This document shows positions 25,312-33,088 of a DNA stretch of 64,000 nucleotides, one piece after another (the stretch's first letter is position 1; the number at the start of each line of letters is the position of its first letter). The position numbers were made by a program, and so were the translations under genes. A model generated the notes under the pieces. It was not told the DNA's origin. It made no database searches and worked only from the letters and a program-made list of their open reading frames with translations. The stretch comes from Microbacterium luteolum (GTDB taxonomy: Bacteria > Actinomycetota > Actinomycetes > Actinomycetales > Microbacteriaceae), in the NCBI RefSeq assembly GCF_039533965.1, contig NZ_BAAAUN010000001.1, positions 3,632,950 through 3,696,949 of the forward strand, read 5' to 3'.

Positions 25312-25992
25312 TCAGTCCGCCAGCGCGAGGGCCCGGAAGGCGTCGCGCTCGCGCAGCTGCTCCCGGCGGCTGGCCGCGGCGTCGGCGATGCGCGTCGGCG
25401 GCTGCTGTCCGGTGGTGCGGCGGTAGAGCTCATCGATCAGGTCGGTCGCGAGGCCGATGAGCTTCGCGATCTCCCGGTCGTCCCTGTCGATCCAGACGCA
25501 GCGGGGTTCGTCGTGGATCGGCGAGAAGTCGACGTGCTCCTCCCACACGAACAGCGTGCGCTCCGCGCCCAGCACATGCTGCTGCCACCAGATCTGGCGG
25601 AGATACGTGCGAGGAATGCCGCGCCATGCCTTGTTGGTCGTCTTGATCTCGGCGAGCTTCACCCGGCCTGACGCGTCGACGGCGATGCCGTCGGGGGTGG
25701 CCAGGTGCCGGTGCTCGACCTCGGCGCGGAACAGCGCCGATGACGGGAGGATGCCGTGGGTCGCTGCCACCCACGCGGCGATCTCCGGCTCGCGGCGGCG
25801 TCCGTGGTCGGTGTAGGCGTTGCCGCCGAAGCGCGGACCACCGCCGAGCTTGGCATCCGCGGCACGGGCGATCGACTTCTCGCTGGTGAGCCCGGCGACA
25901 TCGGTCGCGGTGATGCCGCGCGACCGTGCCCGCAACCACGCCACCCTGTCGCGCGAGTCCGCGACGATGCGTGCGGCGAGTTCGGGGTTCAC
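25312..25992 (-). CDS. YqaJ-like viral recombinase/nuclease family protein
   Basis: 226 residues matching the PD-(D/E)xK layout of YqaJ/lambda-exonuclease-like proteins: GITATDVAGL near 27, HGRRREPEIAAWVA near 64, TPDGIAV then KLAEIKTTNKAW (catalytic D...ExK) near 97-120, and YLRQIWWQQHVLGA. Such enzymes are 5'-3' exonucleases of phage recombination modules, but stand-alone chromosomal copies are known. GTG start at 25992 with GAGGA directly before it. No recombinase or other phage gene adjoins it, so it may be a domesticated nuclease. Confidence 0.78.
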   Translation of the reverse strand: MNPELAARIVADSRDRVAWLRARSRGITATDVAGLTSEKSIARAADAKLGGGPRFGGNAYTDHGRRREPEIAAWVAATHGILPSSALFRAEVEHRHLATPDGIAVDASGRVKLAEIKTTNKAWRGIPRTYLRQIWWQQHVLGAERTLFVWEEHVDFSPIHDEPRCVWIDRDDREIAKLIGLATDLIDELYRRTTGQQPPTRIADAAASRREQLRERDAFRALALAD

Positions 25993-26080
25993 TCCTCGAC
26001 CCTAACCCCGTCCGCCGACGTCTCGGTCCGTACACGCCGCGCCGCGGCATCCGCCGGCGTGGGGGAGTGGTCATCTGAAC

Positions 26081-26160
26081 GCGAGCCGCCCCTTTGCGTA
26101 CGAGCCACCCCCGTGAATCCGCCGCAAGAGGGGCGGTTCGTACGCAAAGGGCCGGCTCGC
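26081..26160. repeat. imperfect inverted repeat upstream of AbiEi/DUF559-like gene
   Basis: Arms of 26 nt (26081-26106 and 26135-26160) with two mismatches around a 28-nt spacer. The right arm contains CGCAAAGGGCCGGCTCGC, which recurs nearly unchanged at 27310-27328 on the far side of the gene. The 225-nt intergenic region holds no other signal beyond the ribosome site of the next gene. Confidence 0.7.
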
Positions 26161-26218
26161 GGAGCCTACGGGAGAGAACGTCTCGTCCTGCACAGGAGGC
26201 GATGCATCGAGGAACTGC

Positions 26219-27283
26219 ATGAAGACGGCATTCGTCGGACAGACGGCACTGAGCCAGGGGCAGGATCAGCGGATGCGCCATGCAACGGTCGACGAGATCA
26301 CGAACCTCCTCATCAGCAGTCGAAGACTCCGTGACGAGGGTTGGAACTCACGAGGTCTTCGCGTCGCCGTCGAGTCACGCAGGCTTCATCGCGTGCGCCG
26401 CGGATGGTTCATCGAACAGTCGCATTGGCGTGAGCTCCTGCCGGAGTCGCGGCATCGCGCGGAGGTCGTCGCGGCGGCGTTCTCCGCGGCAGGGAGCGAC
26501 CCGGTGTTCTCGCACGTCTCGGCGGCCGTGCTGTGGGGCCTGCCGCTCTACCGCGTCCGACCGACGCGCGTGCATGTGATGACCTCGCCGCACAAGCGGC
26601 ACAGCGTCGACGGGATGCTTCGGCACGAAGGGCCGCTGCCGCAATCCGACATCTCCGATATCGACGGCATCCGCTGCACTTCGCTCGCACGGACAGTGCT
26701 CGACATGGCGCGTACGGTCAGCCCCGAGGCGGCGCTCGCGCTCACGGACGGCGCTCTCGCATCGGTCGGCGGAGCGGCGTGGGACTACGACGATGAGGCG
26801 GCTGAGTCGCTGTTCGGCGAACTGGTGGCGCGTGCGCGCCGACCAGGAGCACGCGGCATCCTGCAGGCACGTCGCATCGTGGATCTCGCGAACGGCCGAG
26901 CGCAGCTCCCTCTCGAAAGCGTGACCCGGTACCGCCTGCACCAGCTGGGTTTCGCGCGTCCGCGCCTGCAGGTACCCGTTCAGCGACCAGACGGCGGCAG
27001 CTTCTGGATGGATATCGCGGTCGATCAGTCGCACGCGTTCATCGAGTGCGACGGCCGTGCGAAGTATCTGAACGACGAGCTGCGCGGCGAACGAGCGGCA
27101 GATCAGGTCGTTCTGCAGGAGAAGACGCGGGAGGACTGGGTGCGCGGCGTGACCGGATGGCGCGTCGTGCGCGTTATGAGCGAGCACATGGCGTCGCTGG
27201 ATGCTGCGGAGTCATACTTCCGGGCGGTCGGGCTCTTCGGGCGTCGGTCGACCCGGCCCCTTTCGTTCGACCCGGCCCCTTGA
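26219..27283 (+). CDS. AbiEi-like winged-helix / DUF559-type endonuclease-fold protein
   Basis: 354 residues. The N-terminal half has the AbiEi-antitoxin-like layout (SRRLHRVRRGWFIEQSHW, SHVSAAVLWGLPLYRVRPTRVHV, GIRCTSLARTVLDMAR). The C-terminal part (QVPVQRPDGGSFWMDIAVD, AFIECDGRAKY, EKTREDWVRGVTGWRVVRV) resembles the Vsr/DUF559 endonuclease fold, with D..ECDGR as candidate active-site residues. ATG at 26219 has GAGGAACTGC upstream; 26273 is an alternative. The family is frequent in Microbacteriaceae without a proven role. The last codons are formed by a flanking repeat. No toxin gene adjoins it. Confidence 0.7.
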   Translation: MKTAFVGQTALSQGQDQRMRHATVDEITNLLISSRRLRDEGWNSRGLRVAVESRRLHRVRRGWFIEQSHWRELLPESRHRAEVVAAAFSAAGSDPVFSHVSAAVLWGLPLYRVRPTRVHVMTSPHKRHSVDGMLRHEGPLPQSDISDIDGIRCTSLARTVLDMARTVSPEAALALTDGALASVGGAAWDYDDEAAESLFGELVARARRPGARGILQARRIVDLANGRAQLPLESVTRYRLHQLGFARPRLQVPVQRPDGGSFWMDIAVDQSHAFIECDGRAKYLNDELRGERAADQVVLQEKTREDWVRGVTGWRVVRVMSEHMASLDAAESYFRAVGLFGRRSTRPLSFDPAP

Positions 27284-27330
27284 GCTCGTGCACAGAGGGC
27301 CGGCTCGCGCGCAAAGGGCCGGTTCGCGCA
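27247..27330. repeat. GGCCGG-rich repeat cluster at the gene's 3' end
   Basis: TCGACCCGGCCCCTT occurs twice in tandem (27248-27262 and 27268-27282) and supplies the last codons of the gene. GAGGGCCGGCTCGCG and GCAAAGGGCCGGTTCGCG follow. These motifs match the repeat at 26135-26160 upstream, so the gene is bracketed by related sequence. Confidence 0.65.
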
Positions 27331-27358
27331 TGAGGGGGACTCGGCGTGGGGCGAGCGG

Positions 27359-28723
27359 TCACGCGACGGGAGGCCAGCCCTCGGGGCCGGCGGAACCTGC
27401 GGCGTACTCCTCCAAGGGCACGTCGCCGCGGCGCCACGCCTGCAGGATCGGGTCGACGATCCGCCAGCACTGCTCGGCCGCGTCGCCGCGGACGGCCAGC
27501 AGGGGGTCGCCGTCGAGGACGCCGGACAGCACCTCGGCGTAGGCCTTGAGAGCGCCTTCGCCGAGCTCCGCCGAGAGCGTCGCCCGCTCCAGCTCGAAGG
27601 GGTCCTCCGCGGCATTGAGGTTCAGCTCGAGAGACATGCGGTCGGGGCCGAGCGAGAAGCGCAGCACCGCTCCTTCGGCCGATCCGGTGAGTCCGGTCGG
27701 CACGTGCCGGACCGGACGGAAGCGCACGACGATCTCCCGCGCGGGGTCGCCGAGGGCCTTGCCCGAGCGCAGACGGAACGGCACCCCGGCCCAGCGGGCG
27801 TTGCGCACCTCGAACGTCGCCTCGGCGAGCGTCTCGGTGTGGCGCGCAGGATCGACCCCGGGCTCGTCGACGTACGAGGGCTTGTCCGCGCCCTCGACCC
27901 GACCCGCCGTGTAGCGCGCGCGGCGGGAGGAGGCGACCGGGTCGTCACCCCAGACGGTGGTCGCGCGCAGCACCGCACCGGTCGCCGCGCGGAAGTCGAC
28001 CTCGTCGAGCGTCGCCGGCTCCTCCATCGCCAGGACCGCCAGGACCTGCAGCAGGTGGCTCTGGACCATGTCGACCAGGGCGCCGGCGTTGTCGTAGTAC
28101 CCCGCGCGGCCTTCGAGGCCGAGCGCCTCGTCGTAGACGATGTCGACGGATTCGATGCTCTCGGCGGACCAGAGCGGTTCGAGGATGCGGTTGGCGAAGC
28201 GCGCGCCCAGCAGGTTCAGCGTCGTCGACCGGCCGAGGAAGTGGTCGACCCGGAAGACCTGGCTCTCCGGCACGAGGGCCGTCAGCGTGCGGTTCAGCGC
28301 CCGGGCGCTCGCCTCGTCGGTGCCGAAGGGCTTCTCCATCACCAGGACGGCGCCCTCGGGCAGCATCTCGGATGTCATGGCGGCCACGGACGCCGCGGCG
28401 ATCGAGGGCGGGACGGCGAAGTAGAGGGCGACCTGGCCGGTGCACTCCTCCAGGAGCGCGCGCAGATCCTCGGGGCGCGTGATGTCGGTCTTGCGATACA
28501 CGGCGTCGACGCGGGCGGCCGCGTCTTCGGCGTCCATCGTCGCGAAGGCCTTCCGGACGATCTCCCGGAGCCCGGCATCCGTCCCGTCCTCGCGGTCGGC
28601 GCCGACGATGTGGACAGTGCGCGCGGGCTCCCGCATCAGCAGCTGGCCCAGCGCGGGCAGGAGGAGCCGGGAGGCGAGATCGCCACCGGCCCCGAAGATC
28701 ACGAGCGTCGTCGCATCCGTCAT
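27359..28723 (-). CDS. zwf: glucose-6-phosphate 1-dehydrogenase
   Basis: 454 residues. NADP-binding GAGGDLASRLLLPAL lies at the N-terminus, MEKPFGTDEASARALN follows, and the active-site block FRVDHFLGRSTTLNLLGARFAN corresponds to RIDHYLGKE with the catalytic His. The C-terminal beta domain has RSGKALGDPAREIVVRFR. The enzyme oxidises glucose-6-phosphate to 6-phosphogluconolactone, generating NADPH. It is somewhat shorter than the ~500-residue main Zwf and stands alone, so it may be a secondary isozyme. ATG at 28723 chosen; a GTG three codons upstream is possible. It is divergent from a GH15 gene across 52 bp. Confidence 0.86.
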   Translation of the reverse strand: MTDATTLVIFGAGGDLASRLLLPALGQLLMREPARTVHIVGADREDGTDAGLREIVRKAFATMDAEDAAARVDAVYRKTDITRPEDLRALLEECTGQVALYFAVPPSIAAASVAAMTSEMLPEGAVLVMEKPFGTDEASARALNRTLTALVPESQVFRVDHFLGRSTTLNLLGARFANRILEPLWSAESIESVDIVYDEALGLEGRAGYYDNAGALVDMVQSHLLQVLAVLAMEEPATLDEVDFRAATGAVLRATTVWGDDPVASSRRARYTAGRVEGADKPSYVDEPGVDPARHTETLAEATFEVRNARWAGVPFRLRSGKALGDPAREIVVRFRPVRHVPTGLTGSAEGAVLRFSLGPDRMSLELNLNAAEDPFELERATLSAELGEGALKAYAEVLSGVLDGDPLLAVRGDAAEQCWRIVDPILQAWRRGDVPLEEYAAGSAGPEGWPPVA

Positions 28724-28775
28724 GCCACCCACCGTAATCGCTCCCGCACCGGGTCAGGCGTGCAAGACTCGGTCG

Positions 28776-30566
28776 ATGCCTGCTCCGATCGAGGATTACG
28801 CCCTGCTCAGCGACTGCCGGACAGGTGCGCTGGTGTCGCGGGACGGGAGCATCGACTGGCTCTGCCTTCCCCGCTTCGATGCGCCGTCCCTGTTCGGCGC
28901 GCTCCTGGGGGAGCCGAGCAACGGATGCTGGAGCCTCCGGCCGGTGGATGACTCGGCGGTACCCCACCGGCACTACATCTCCGACACGTTCATCCTCGTG
29001 ACCCGCTGGGAGACCGCAGGCGGGATCGCGGAGGTGCACGAGTTCCTGCCGCTCCACGCGACGCGCACCGATGTCGTGCGCCGGATCGTCGGCATCTCCG
29101 GGCAGGTCGAGTTCGCCACGGAGCTGCGTCTGCACTTCGACTACTCCCGACGGCTGCCCTGGGTGCGCCAGGTCGGCACGCCCGAGGCGCCGGCGCTGCG
29201 CGCGACCGCAGGCCCCGAGGCCGTGATCGTCCGAGGCCTGCGGCTCGTCGCCGAGGATCATGTGCACCGGGCGACGGCGACCGTCGGTGCGGGAGAGCAC
29301 CGCGACCTGGTGCTCAGCTGGTTCCCGTCGCACGAGCATCCGCCGAAGCCTCTGGACGTCGAGGAGGCCATCGCCGCGACCCGCTCCTGGTGGCAGGGGT
29401 GGGCGAGCGGGATCGAGCACGACGGTCCGTATCGCGGCGAGGTCGTCCGATCGCTGCTGGTCCTGCGGGCGCTGACGAACAAGGACACCGGCGGCATCGT
29501 CGCCGCCGCGACGACCTCGCTGCCCGAGCAGTTCGGCGGCTCGCGCAACTGGGACTACCGCTTCGTCTGGCTGCGGGATGCCGCGCTGACGCTCGAGGCG
29601 CTGATCGCCCACGGCTTCCTCGACGAGGCGCACGACTGGCGGCGGTGGCTCCTGCGGGCGGTCGCCGGCGAGCCGAGCGAGGTGCAGATCATGTACGGGA
29701 TCGCGGGGGAGCGCGACCTGATGGAACGCGAGATGCCGAGCCTGCCGGGCTATCACGGCGCGGCGCCCGTGCGCATCGGCAACGGAGCGGTCGACCAGTA
29801 CCAGGGCGACGTCGTCGGCGAGGTGCTCGTCGCGCTGGAGGCGGCCAGGATCGCCGGCCTCGCGGAGGGGGACTTCTCCTGGCCGTTGCAGCGGGCGCTC
29901 ATCGAGCACGTCGTCGCGTCGCTCGACCGTCCGGACAACGGCATCTGGGAGATCCGCGGCGAACCCCGCTGGTTCACCCACTCGCGCGTCATGATGTGGG
30001 CCGCCGTGGACAGGGGCATCCGCGCCGTGCGCGAGCACGGGCTCACCGGTGACGCGGAGCGGTGGGAGCGGACACGCGACGAGCTGCGTCGGGAGATCGA
30101 CGGTCGCGGGGTGCATGCCGACGGCTTCTTCGTGCAGCACTATGACTCCGCCGAGGTGGATGCGTCGCTGCTGATCCTTCCGCAGGTCGGGTACTGCGCC
30201 CCCGACGACCCCCGGATGCTGCGGACCGTGGAACAGATGGAGCGCACGTTGCTCCAGGACGGGTTGCTGCTCCGCTATCGCACGGAATCCGGGGTCGACG
30301 GGCTCGCCGGCGGGGAGCATCCGTTCCTCGCCTGCAGCTTCTGGCTGGTCGAGCAGTACGCCGCGACCGGGCGTGCCGCCGAGGCCGCCGCGCTGATGGA
30401 GCGGTTGATCGCGATGGCGAACGACGTCGGTCTGCTGTCCGAGGAGTACGACGTCGGCCACGGCCGTCAGGCCGGGAACACCCCGCAGGCGCTCTCCCAC
30501 CTGAGCCTCATCCGCGCCGCGGACGCACTGGCAGGGCATCGCGGCCGTGCCGCCGATCGCCGCTGA
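28776..30566 (+). CDS. glycoside hydrolase family 15 (glucoamylase/trehalase-like)
   Basis: 596 residues without signal peptide, so cytoplasmic. N-terminal beta-sandwich begins IEDYALLSDCRTGALVSRDGSIDWLCLPRFDAP, the classical opening of bacterial GH15 proteins. The (alpha/alpha)6 barrel contains SRNWDYRFVWLRDAALTL, YQGDVVGEVLVAL and LLSEEYDVGHGRQAGNTPQALSH, which carry the substrate-binding and acid/base regions. The family inverts alpha-glucosidic bonds in maltodextrin or, in actinobacteria, trehalose. The start ATG at 28776 has no clear ribosome site. Substrate cannot be decided. Confidence 0.85.
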   Translation: MPAPIEDYALLSDCRTGALVSRDGSIDWLCLPRFDAPSLFGALLGEPSNGCWSLRPVDDSAVPHRHYISDTFILVTRWETAGGIAEVHEFLPLHATRTDVVRRIVGISGQVEFATELRLHFDYSRRLPWVRQVGTPEAPALRATAGPEAVIVRGLRLVAEDHVHRATATVGAGEHRDLVLSWFPSHEHPPKPLDVEEAIAATRSWWQGWASGIEHDGPYRGEVVRSLLVLRALTNKDTGGIVAAATTSLPEQFGGSRNWDYRFVWLRDAALTLEALIAHGFLDEAHDWRRWLLRAVAGEPSEVQIMYGIAGERDLMEREMPSLPGYHGAAPVRIGNGAVDQYQGDVVGEVLVALEAARIAGLAEGDFSWPLQRALIEHVVASLDRPDNGIWEIRGEPRWFTHSRVMMWAAVDRGIRAVREHGLTGDAERWERTRDELRREIDGRGVHADGFFVQHYDSAEVDASLLILPQVGYCAPDDPRMLRTVEQMERTLLQDGLLLRYRTESGVDGLAGGEHPFLACSFWLVEQYAATGRAAEAAALMERLIAMANDVGLLSEEYDVGHGRQAGNTPQALSHLSLIRAADALAGHRGRAADRR

Positions 30567-30567
30567 T

Positions 30568-30596
30568 TTGGGACACGGCCGCGGGTGAGGTAGCCT
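30568..30596 (+). promoter_or_regulatory. rplJL promoter
   Basis: TTGGGA (30568-30573), 17-bp spacer, TAGCCT (30591-30596). Transcription would start near 30603 and give a ~190-nt leader upstream of rplJ, typical of the L10 operon. Consensus match only. Confidence 0.5.
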
Positions 30597-30692
30597 GTTC
30601 CTAACCGAAGACCGCTGGTCATCGTCGTGCGTGCGAACGCGAGGCGATCGAAGCTCTGCACAGCAGGGGCCCGCGCAGGACACGAACTTCTC

Positions 30693-30729
30693 GAAGCTCC
30701 GTGCGCTTGCGCCGGAGCTTCTTTCTTTT
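30693..30729 (+). terminator. attenuator hairpin in the rplJ leader
   Basis: Nine-bp stem GAAGCTCCG / CGGAGCTTC (30693-30701 with 30713-30721) followed directly by TTTCTTTT (30722-30729). This is a complete intrinsic terminator 63 nt before the rplJ start, with no gene ending at it. It therefore fits the L10-leader autoregulation seen in many bacteria, where L10(L12)4 binding to the leader controls expression. Confidence 0.75.
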
Positions 30730-30792
30730 GCAGGGGGTCCCAGGCCGGCGCCCCACCACCGTGCGGCGCCACGTACACACCAAGGAGTGACC

Positions 30793-31281
30793 ATGGCGCA
30801 GAAGGATGCATCGGTCGCCGAGCTCACGAAGTCATTCGAGAACTCGAACGCCGTCCTGCTGACCGAGTACCGCGGTCTGACGGTTGCCCAGCTCAAGGAG
30901 CTGCGCAACAGCATCCGTCAGGACGCCGAGTACGCCGTGGTGAAGAACACGCTGACCAAGATCGCTGCCAACAAGGCTGGGATCACTGCGCTGGACGACG
31001 ACCTCAAGGGTCCGTCGGCTGTCGCTTTCGTGCACGGTGACTTCGTCGCCACCGCCAAGGCTCTGCGTGACTTCGCCAAGGCCAACCCGCTTCTCGTGAT
31101 CAAGTCCGGCGTCTTCGAGGGCAATGCCCTCTCCGCCGACGAGGTCAACAAGTACGCCGCGCTGGAGAGCCGTGAGGTTCTGCTGGCGAAGGCTGCGGGC
31201 ATGATGAAGGCGACGATGGGCAAGGCTGCCGCCACCATCGACGCGCTTCGCGAAAAGCTGGAGACCGCTGAGGCCGCGTAA
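30793..31281 (+). CDS. rplJ: 50S ribosomal protein L10
   Basis: 162 residues starting [18 protein letters not shown], with the rRNA-binding N-terminal domain ([20 protein letters not shown]) and the C-terminal helix that binds L7/L12 dimers ([18 protein letters not shown]). ATG at 30793 behind AAGGAGTGACC; the longer open frame upstream is the leader. It forms the stalk base and is likely autoregulated through the leader hairpin. rplL follows 47 nt later. Confidence 0.97.
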   Translation: MAQKDASVAELTKSFENSNAVLLTEYRGLTVAQLKELRNSIRQDAEYAVVKNTLTKIAANKAGITALDDDLKGPSAVAFVHGDFVATAKALRDFAKANPLLVIKSGVFEGNALSADEVNKYAALESREVLLAKAAGMMKATMGKAAATIDALREKLETAEAA

Positions 31282-31328
31282 GCGTCCGGCGTTCTTTTTC
31301 ACAAACCCCATCTATTAGGAGATACATC

Positions 31329-31712
31329 ATGGCGAAGCTTTCCACTGAGGAGCTGCTCGAGCAGTTCGCTGGCCTGACCCTCGTCGAGCTCAACGACTTC
31401 GTGAAGGCGTTCGAGGAGAAGTTCGAGGTCACCGCTGCTGCACCCGTCGCCGTTGCCGGCGCTGCGGGCGCGGGTGGCGCTGCCGAGGCCGAGGAGGAGA
31501 AGGACTCGTTCGACGTCATCCTCGAGGCTGCCGGCGAGAAGAAGATCCAGGTCATCAAGACCGTCCGCGAGCTCACCTCGCTGGGTCTCGGCGAGGCCAA
31601 GGCTGTCGTCGACGGCGCTCCCAAGGCCGTGCTCGAGGGCGCGAACAAGGAAGCTGCCGAGAAGGCCAAGGCTGCTCTCGAAGAGGCAGGCGCCACGGTT
31701 ACCCTCAAGTAA
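31329..31712 (+). CDS. rplL: 50S ribosomal protein L7/L12
   Basis: 127 residues. The N-terminal dimerisation domain ([18 protein letters not shown]), Ala/Gly-rich hinge ([20 protein letters not shown]) and C-terminal factor-binding domain ([23 protein letters not shown]) are all intact. It recruits translation GTPases. ATG preceded by TTAGGAGATACATC. A strong terminator follows and rpoB is not next, so the usual rplJL-rpoBC continuity is broken here. Confidence 0.98.
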   Translation: MAKLSTEELLEQFAGLTLVELNDFVKAFEEKFEVTAAAPVAVAGAAGAGGAAEAEEEKDSFDVILEAAGEKKIQVIKTVRELTSLGLGEAKAVVDGAPKAVLEGANKEAAEKAKAALEEAGATVTLK

Positions 31713-31735
31713 TCACCGCGTCTCCACGCTTCACC

Positions 31736-31763
31736 GAAGGCCCCGGGTTCGCCCGGGGCCTTC
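31736..31763 (+). terminator. intrinsic terminator after rplL
   Basis: Perfect 12-bp stem GAAGGCCCCGGG / CCCGGGGCCTTC (31736-31747 with 31752-31763), tetraloop TTCG, 23 nt after the stop. It also lies just before the stop of the convergent LacI gene. Confidence 0.88.
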
Positions 31764-31796
31764 GTGCATCCCCCGGGTGTGCGTTCCGGTCGGTGA

Positions 31797-32801
31797 TCAG
31801 CGGCGCGGAGCCGTCGAGCTGCGCACGACGAGAGCGGATGCCGCGGCGACGTGCTCCAGGGGATCGTCGGGTCGGCTCATCCGCTGGGTGAGAAGCCGCA
31901 CGGCTTCGTGGCCCTGTTCCCGCGGCGACTGGCCGATCGTGGTCAGGGCGAACATCTCCGCGTGCTCGTGGTCGTCGATGCCGACCACGCTCAGCTCGGT
32001 CGGCACGGCGATGCCGAGACGCCGTGCCGCGATGACGGCGCCGATCGCGGCCTCGTCGCAGACGCCGACGATGGCCGTCGGCCGATGCCGCCGGTCTCCG
32101 AGCAGACCGGCCGCCGCGGTGTACCCGCCCGGCATCGTCGGGGTCGCACCGACGACGCGCGCGCGATGCGCGAGACCCGCGGCCTGCAGGGCGACGAGGT
32201 AGCCGTCGAGGCGTCGTGCGTCGCCGAAGCTCAGCTCCCCGGCATCCGTCGACCCGCCCACGAAGGCGATGTCCTCGTGGCCCAGCTCGATGAGGTGCTC
32301 GGTGGCGATGCGTGCGGCGTCCGTGTCGTCGATCGACACGGCGCTCGAACCCTCGCTGTAGGGTCCGACGCTGACGAGCGCGCGCTCCGCGCGCTGCAGC
32401 CGTTCCAGCTCCCTGGCGCTCGGCTGGATCCCCACCGCGATGATCCCGTCGAATCGCCGTCGGGGGAGCACGTGCTCGAACAGCCGCTCCCTGGTGCGCG
32501 AGCCCTCCGGCACGCCGTAGAGCGAGAGATCGTAGTCGAGCGCGAACAGGGACTCCTGGATCCCGGCGAGCAGCTCGGCGAAGAACCAGCGATCGACAGG
32601 AGGCATGACGACCCCGACGGTCTGGGTCCTACCCGTGGCGAGGCTCGTGGCGGAGGAGTGGGCGACGTAGGAGAGATCGCGCGCGGCATCCGCCACTCGC
32701 TGACGCGTCTCCTCCGAGACGTACCCGCGCCCGGTGAGCGCGCGGCTCGCCGTCGCCTTCGACACGCCGGCACGGGCGGCGACATCCGCGATCGTGCTCA
32801 T
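31797..32801 (-). CDS. LacI-family transcriptional regulator of the sugar transporter
   Basis: 334 residues. N-terminal LacI helix-turn-helix with hinge: TIADVAARAGVSKATASRALTGRGYVSEETRQRV. A periplasmic-binding-protein-like core follows (QTVGVVMPPVDRWFFAELLAGI, DGIIAVGIQPSARELERL, LIELGHEDIAFVGG, VVGIDDHEHAEMFALTTIGQ). ATG at 32801 has AGGAGGACCG directly upstream. It is divergent from a sugar ABC operon, and three operator-like palindromes lie between them, so it most likely represses the transporter and itself in the absence of a sugar. Confidence 0.9.
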   Translation of the reverse strand: MSTIADVAARAGVSKATASRALTGRGYVSEETRQRVADAARDLSYVAHSSATSLATGRTQTVGVVMPPVDRWFFAELLAGIQESLFALDYDLSLYGVPEGSRTRERLFEHVLPRRRFDGIIAVGIQPSARELERLQRAERALVSVGPYSEGSSAVSIDDTDAARIATEHLIELGHEDIAFVGGSTDAGELSFGDARRLDGYLVALQAAGLAHRARVVGATPTMPGGYTAAAGLLGDRRHRPTAIVGVCDEAAIGAVIAARRLGIAVPTELSVVGIDDHEHAEMFALTTIGQSPREQGHEAVRLLTQRMSRPDDPLEHVAAASALVVRSSTAPRR

Positions 32802-32890
32802 CGGTCCTCCTCGACCTGTCACGCTGCGATGCGTGCGGCGACGCGGCCGGCGCGTGCCGGGTGACAGCGTAGTCCTTCGACAGACGAAAG

Positions 32891-32902
32891 GGAACCGGTT
32901 CC
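32891..32902. promoter_or_regulatory. LacI-type operator 1
   Basis: Perfect 12-bp palindrome GGAACCGGTTCC with a central CG, the classic LacI/CcpA-family operator form. 90 bp upstream of the regulator start. Confidence 0.7.
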
Positions 32903-32915
32903 ACAATGGATTCGA

Positions 32916-32927
32916 GGGAGCGCTCCC
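32916..32927. promoter_or_regulatory. LacI-type operator 2
   Basis: Perfect palindrome GGGAGCGCTCCC, 25 bp centre-to-centre from operator 1. This GAGCGCTC core is common for LacI-family regulators of alpha-glucoside genes. Confidence 0.6.
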
Positions 32928-33014
32928 ATCCTTCGCGGCGGAGGACGGCGAATGGTTGCGAGCTTGTGACCCTTGCTTGTTGTGTCGGGGAGCGGAAGCC
33001 CAGTAGGTTTGCCT

Positions 33015-33026
33015 GGAATCGGTTCC
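33015..33026. promoter_or_regulatory. LacI-type operator 3
   Basis: GGAATCGGTTCC, one base off the operator 1 palindrome, 63 bp upstream of the solute-binding gene and probably within its promoter. About 124 bp from operator 1, a distance compatible with looping. Confidence 0.55.
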
Positions 33027-33088
33027 CGAACGACGCCGGGGGTGGCGTCTGTCGAAGCGGGACCCTGTACTCGAAGAGGAGAATTCAC

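Noticed and set aside
27945..30914. Minus-strand open frame of 989 codons
   Set aside because: Shadow of the GH15 gene and rplJ leader on the other strand, also out of frame with zwf in its lower part.
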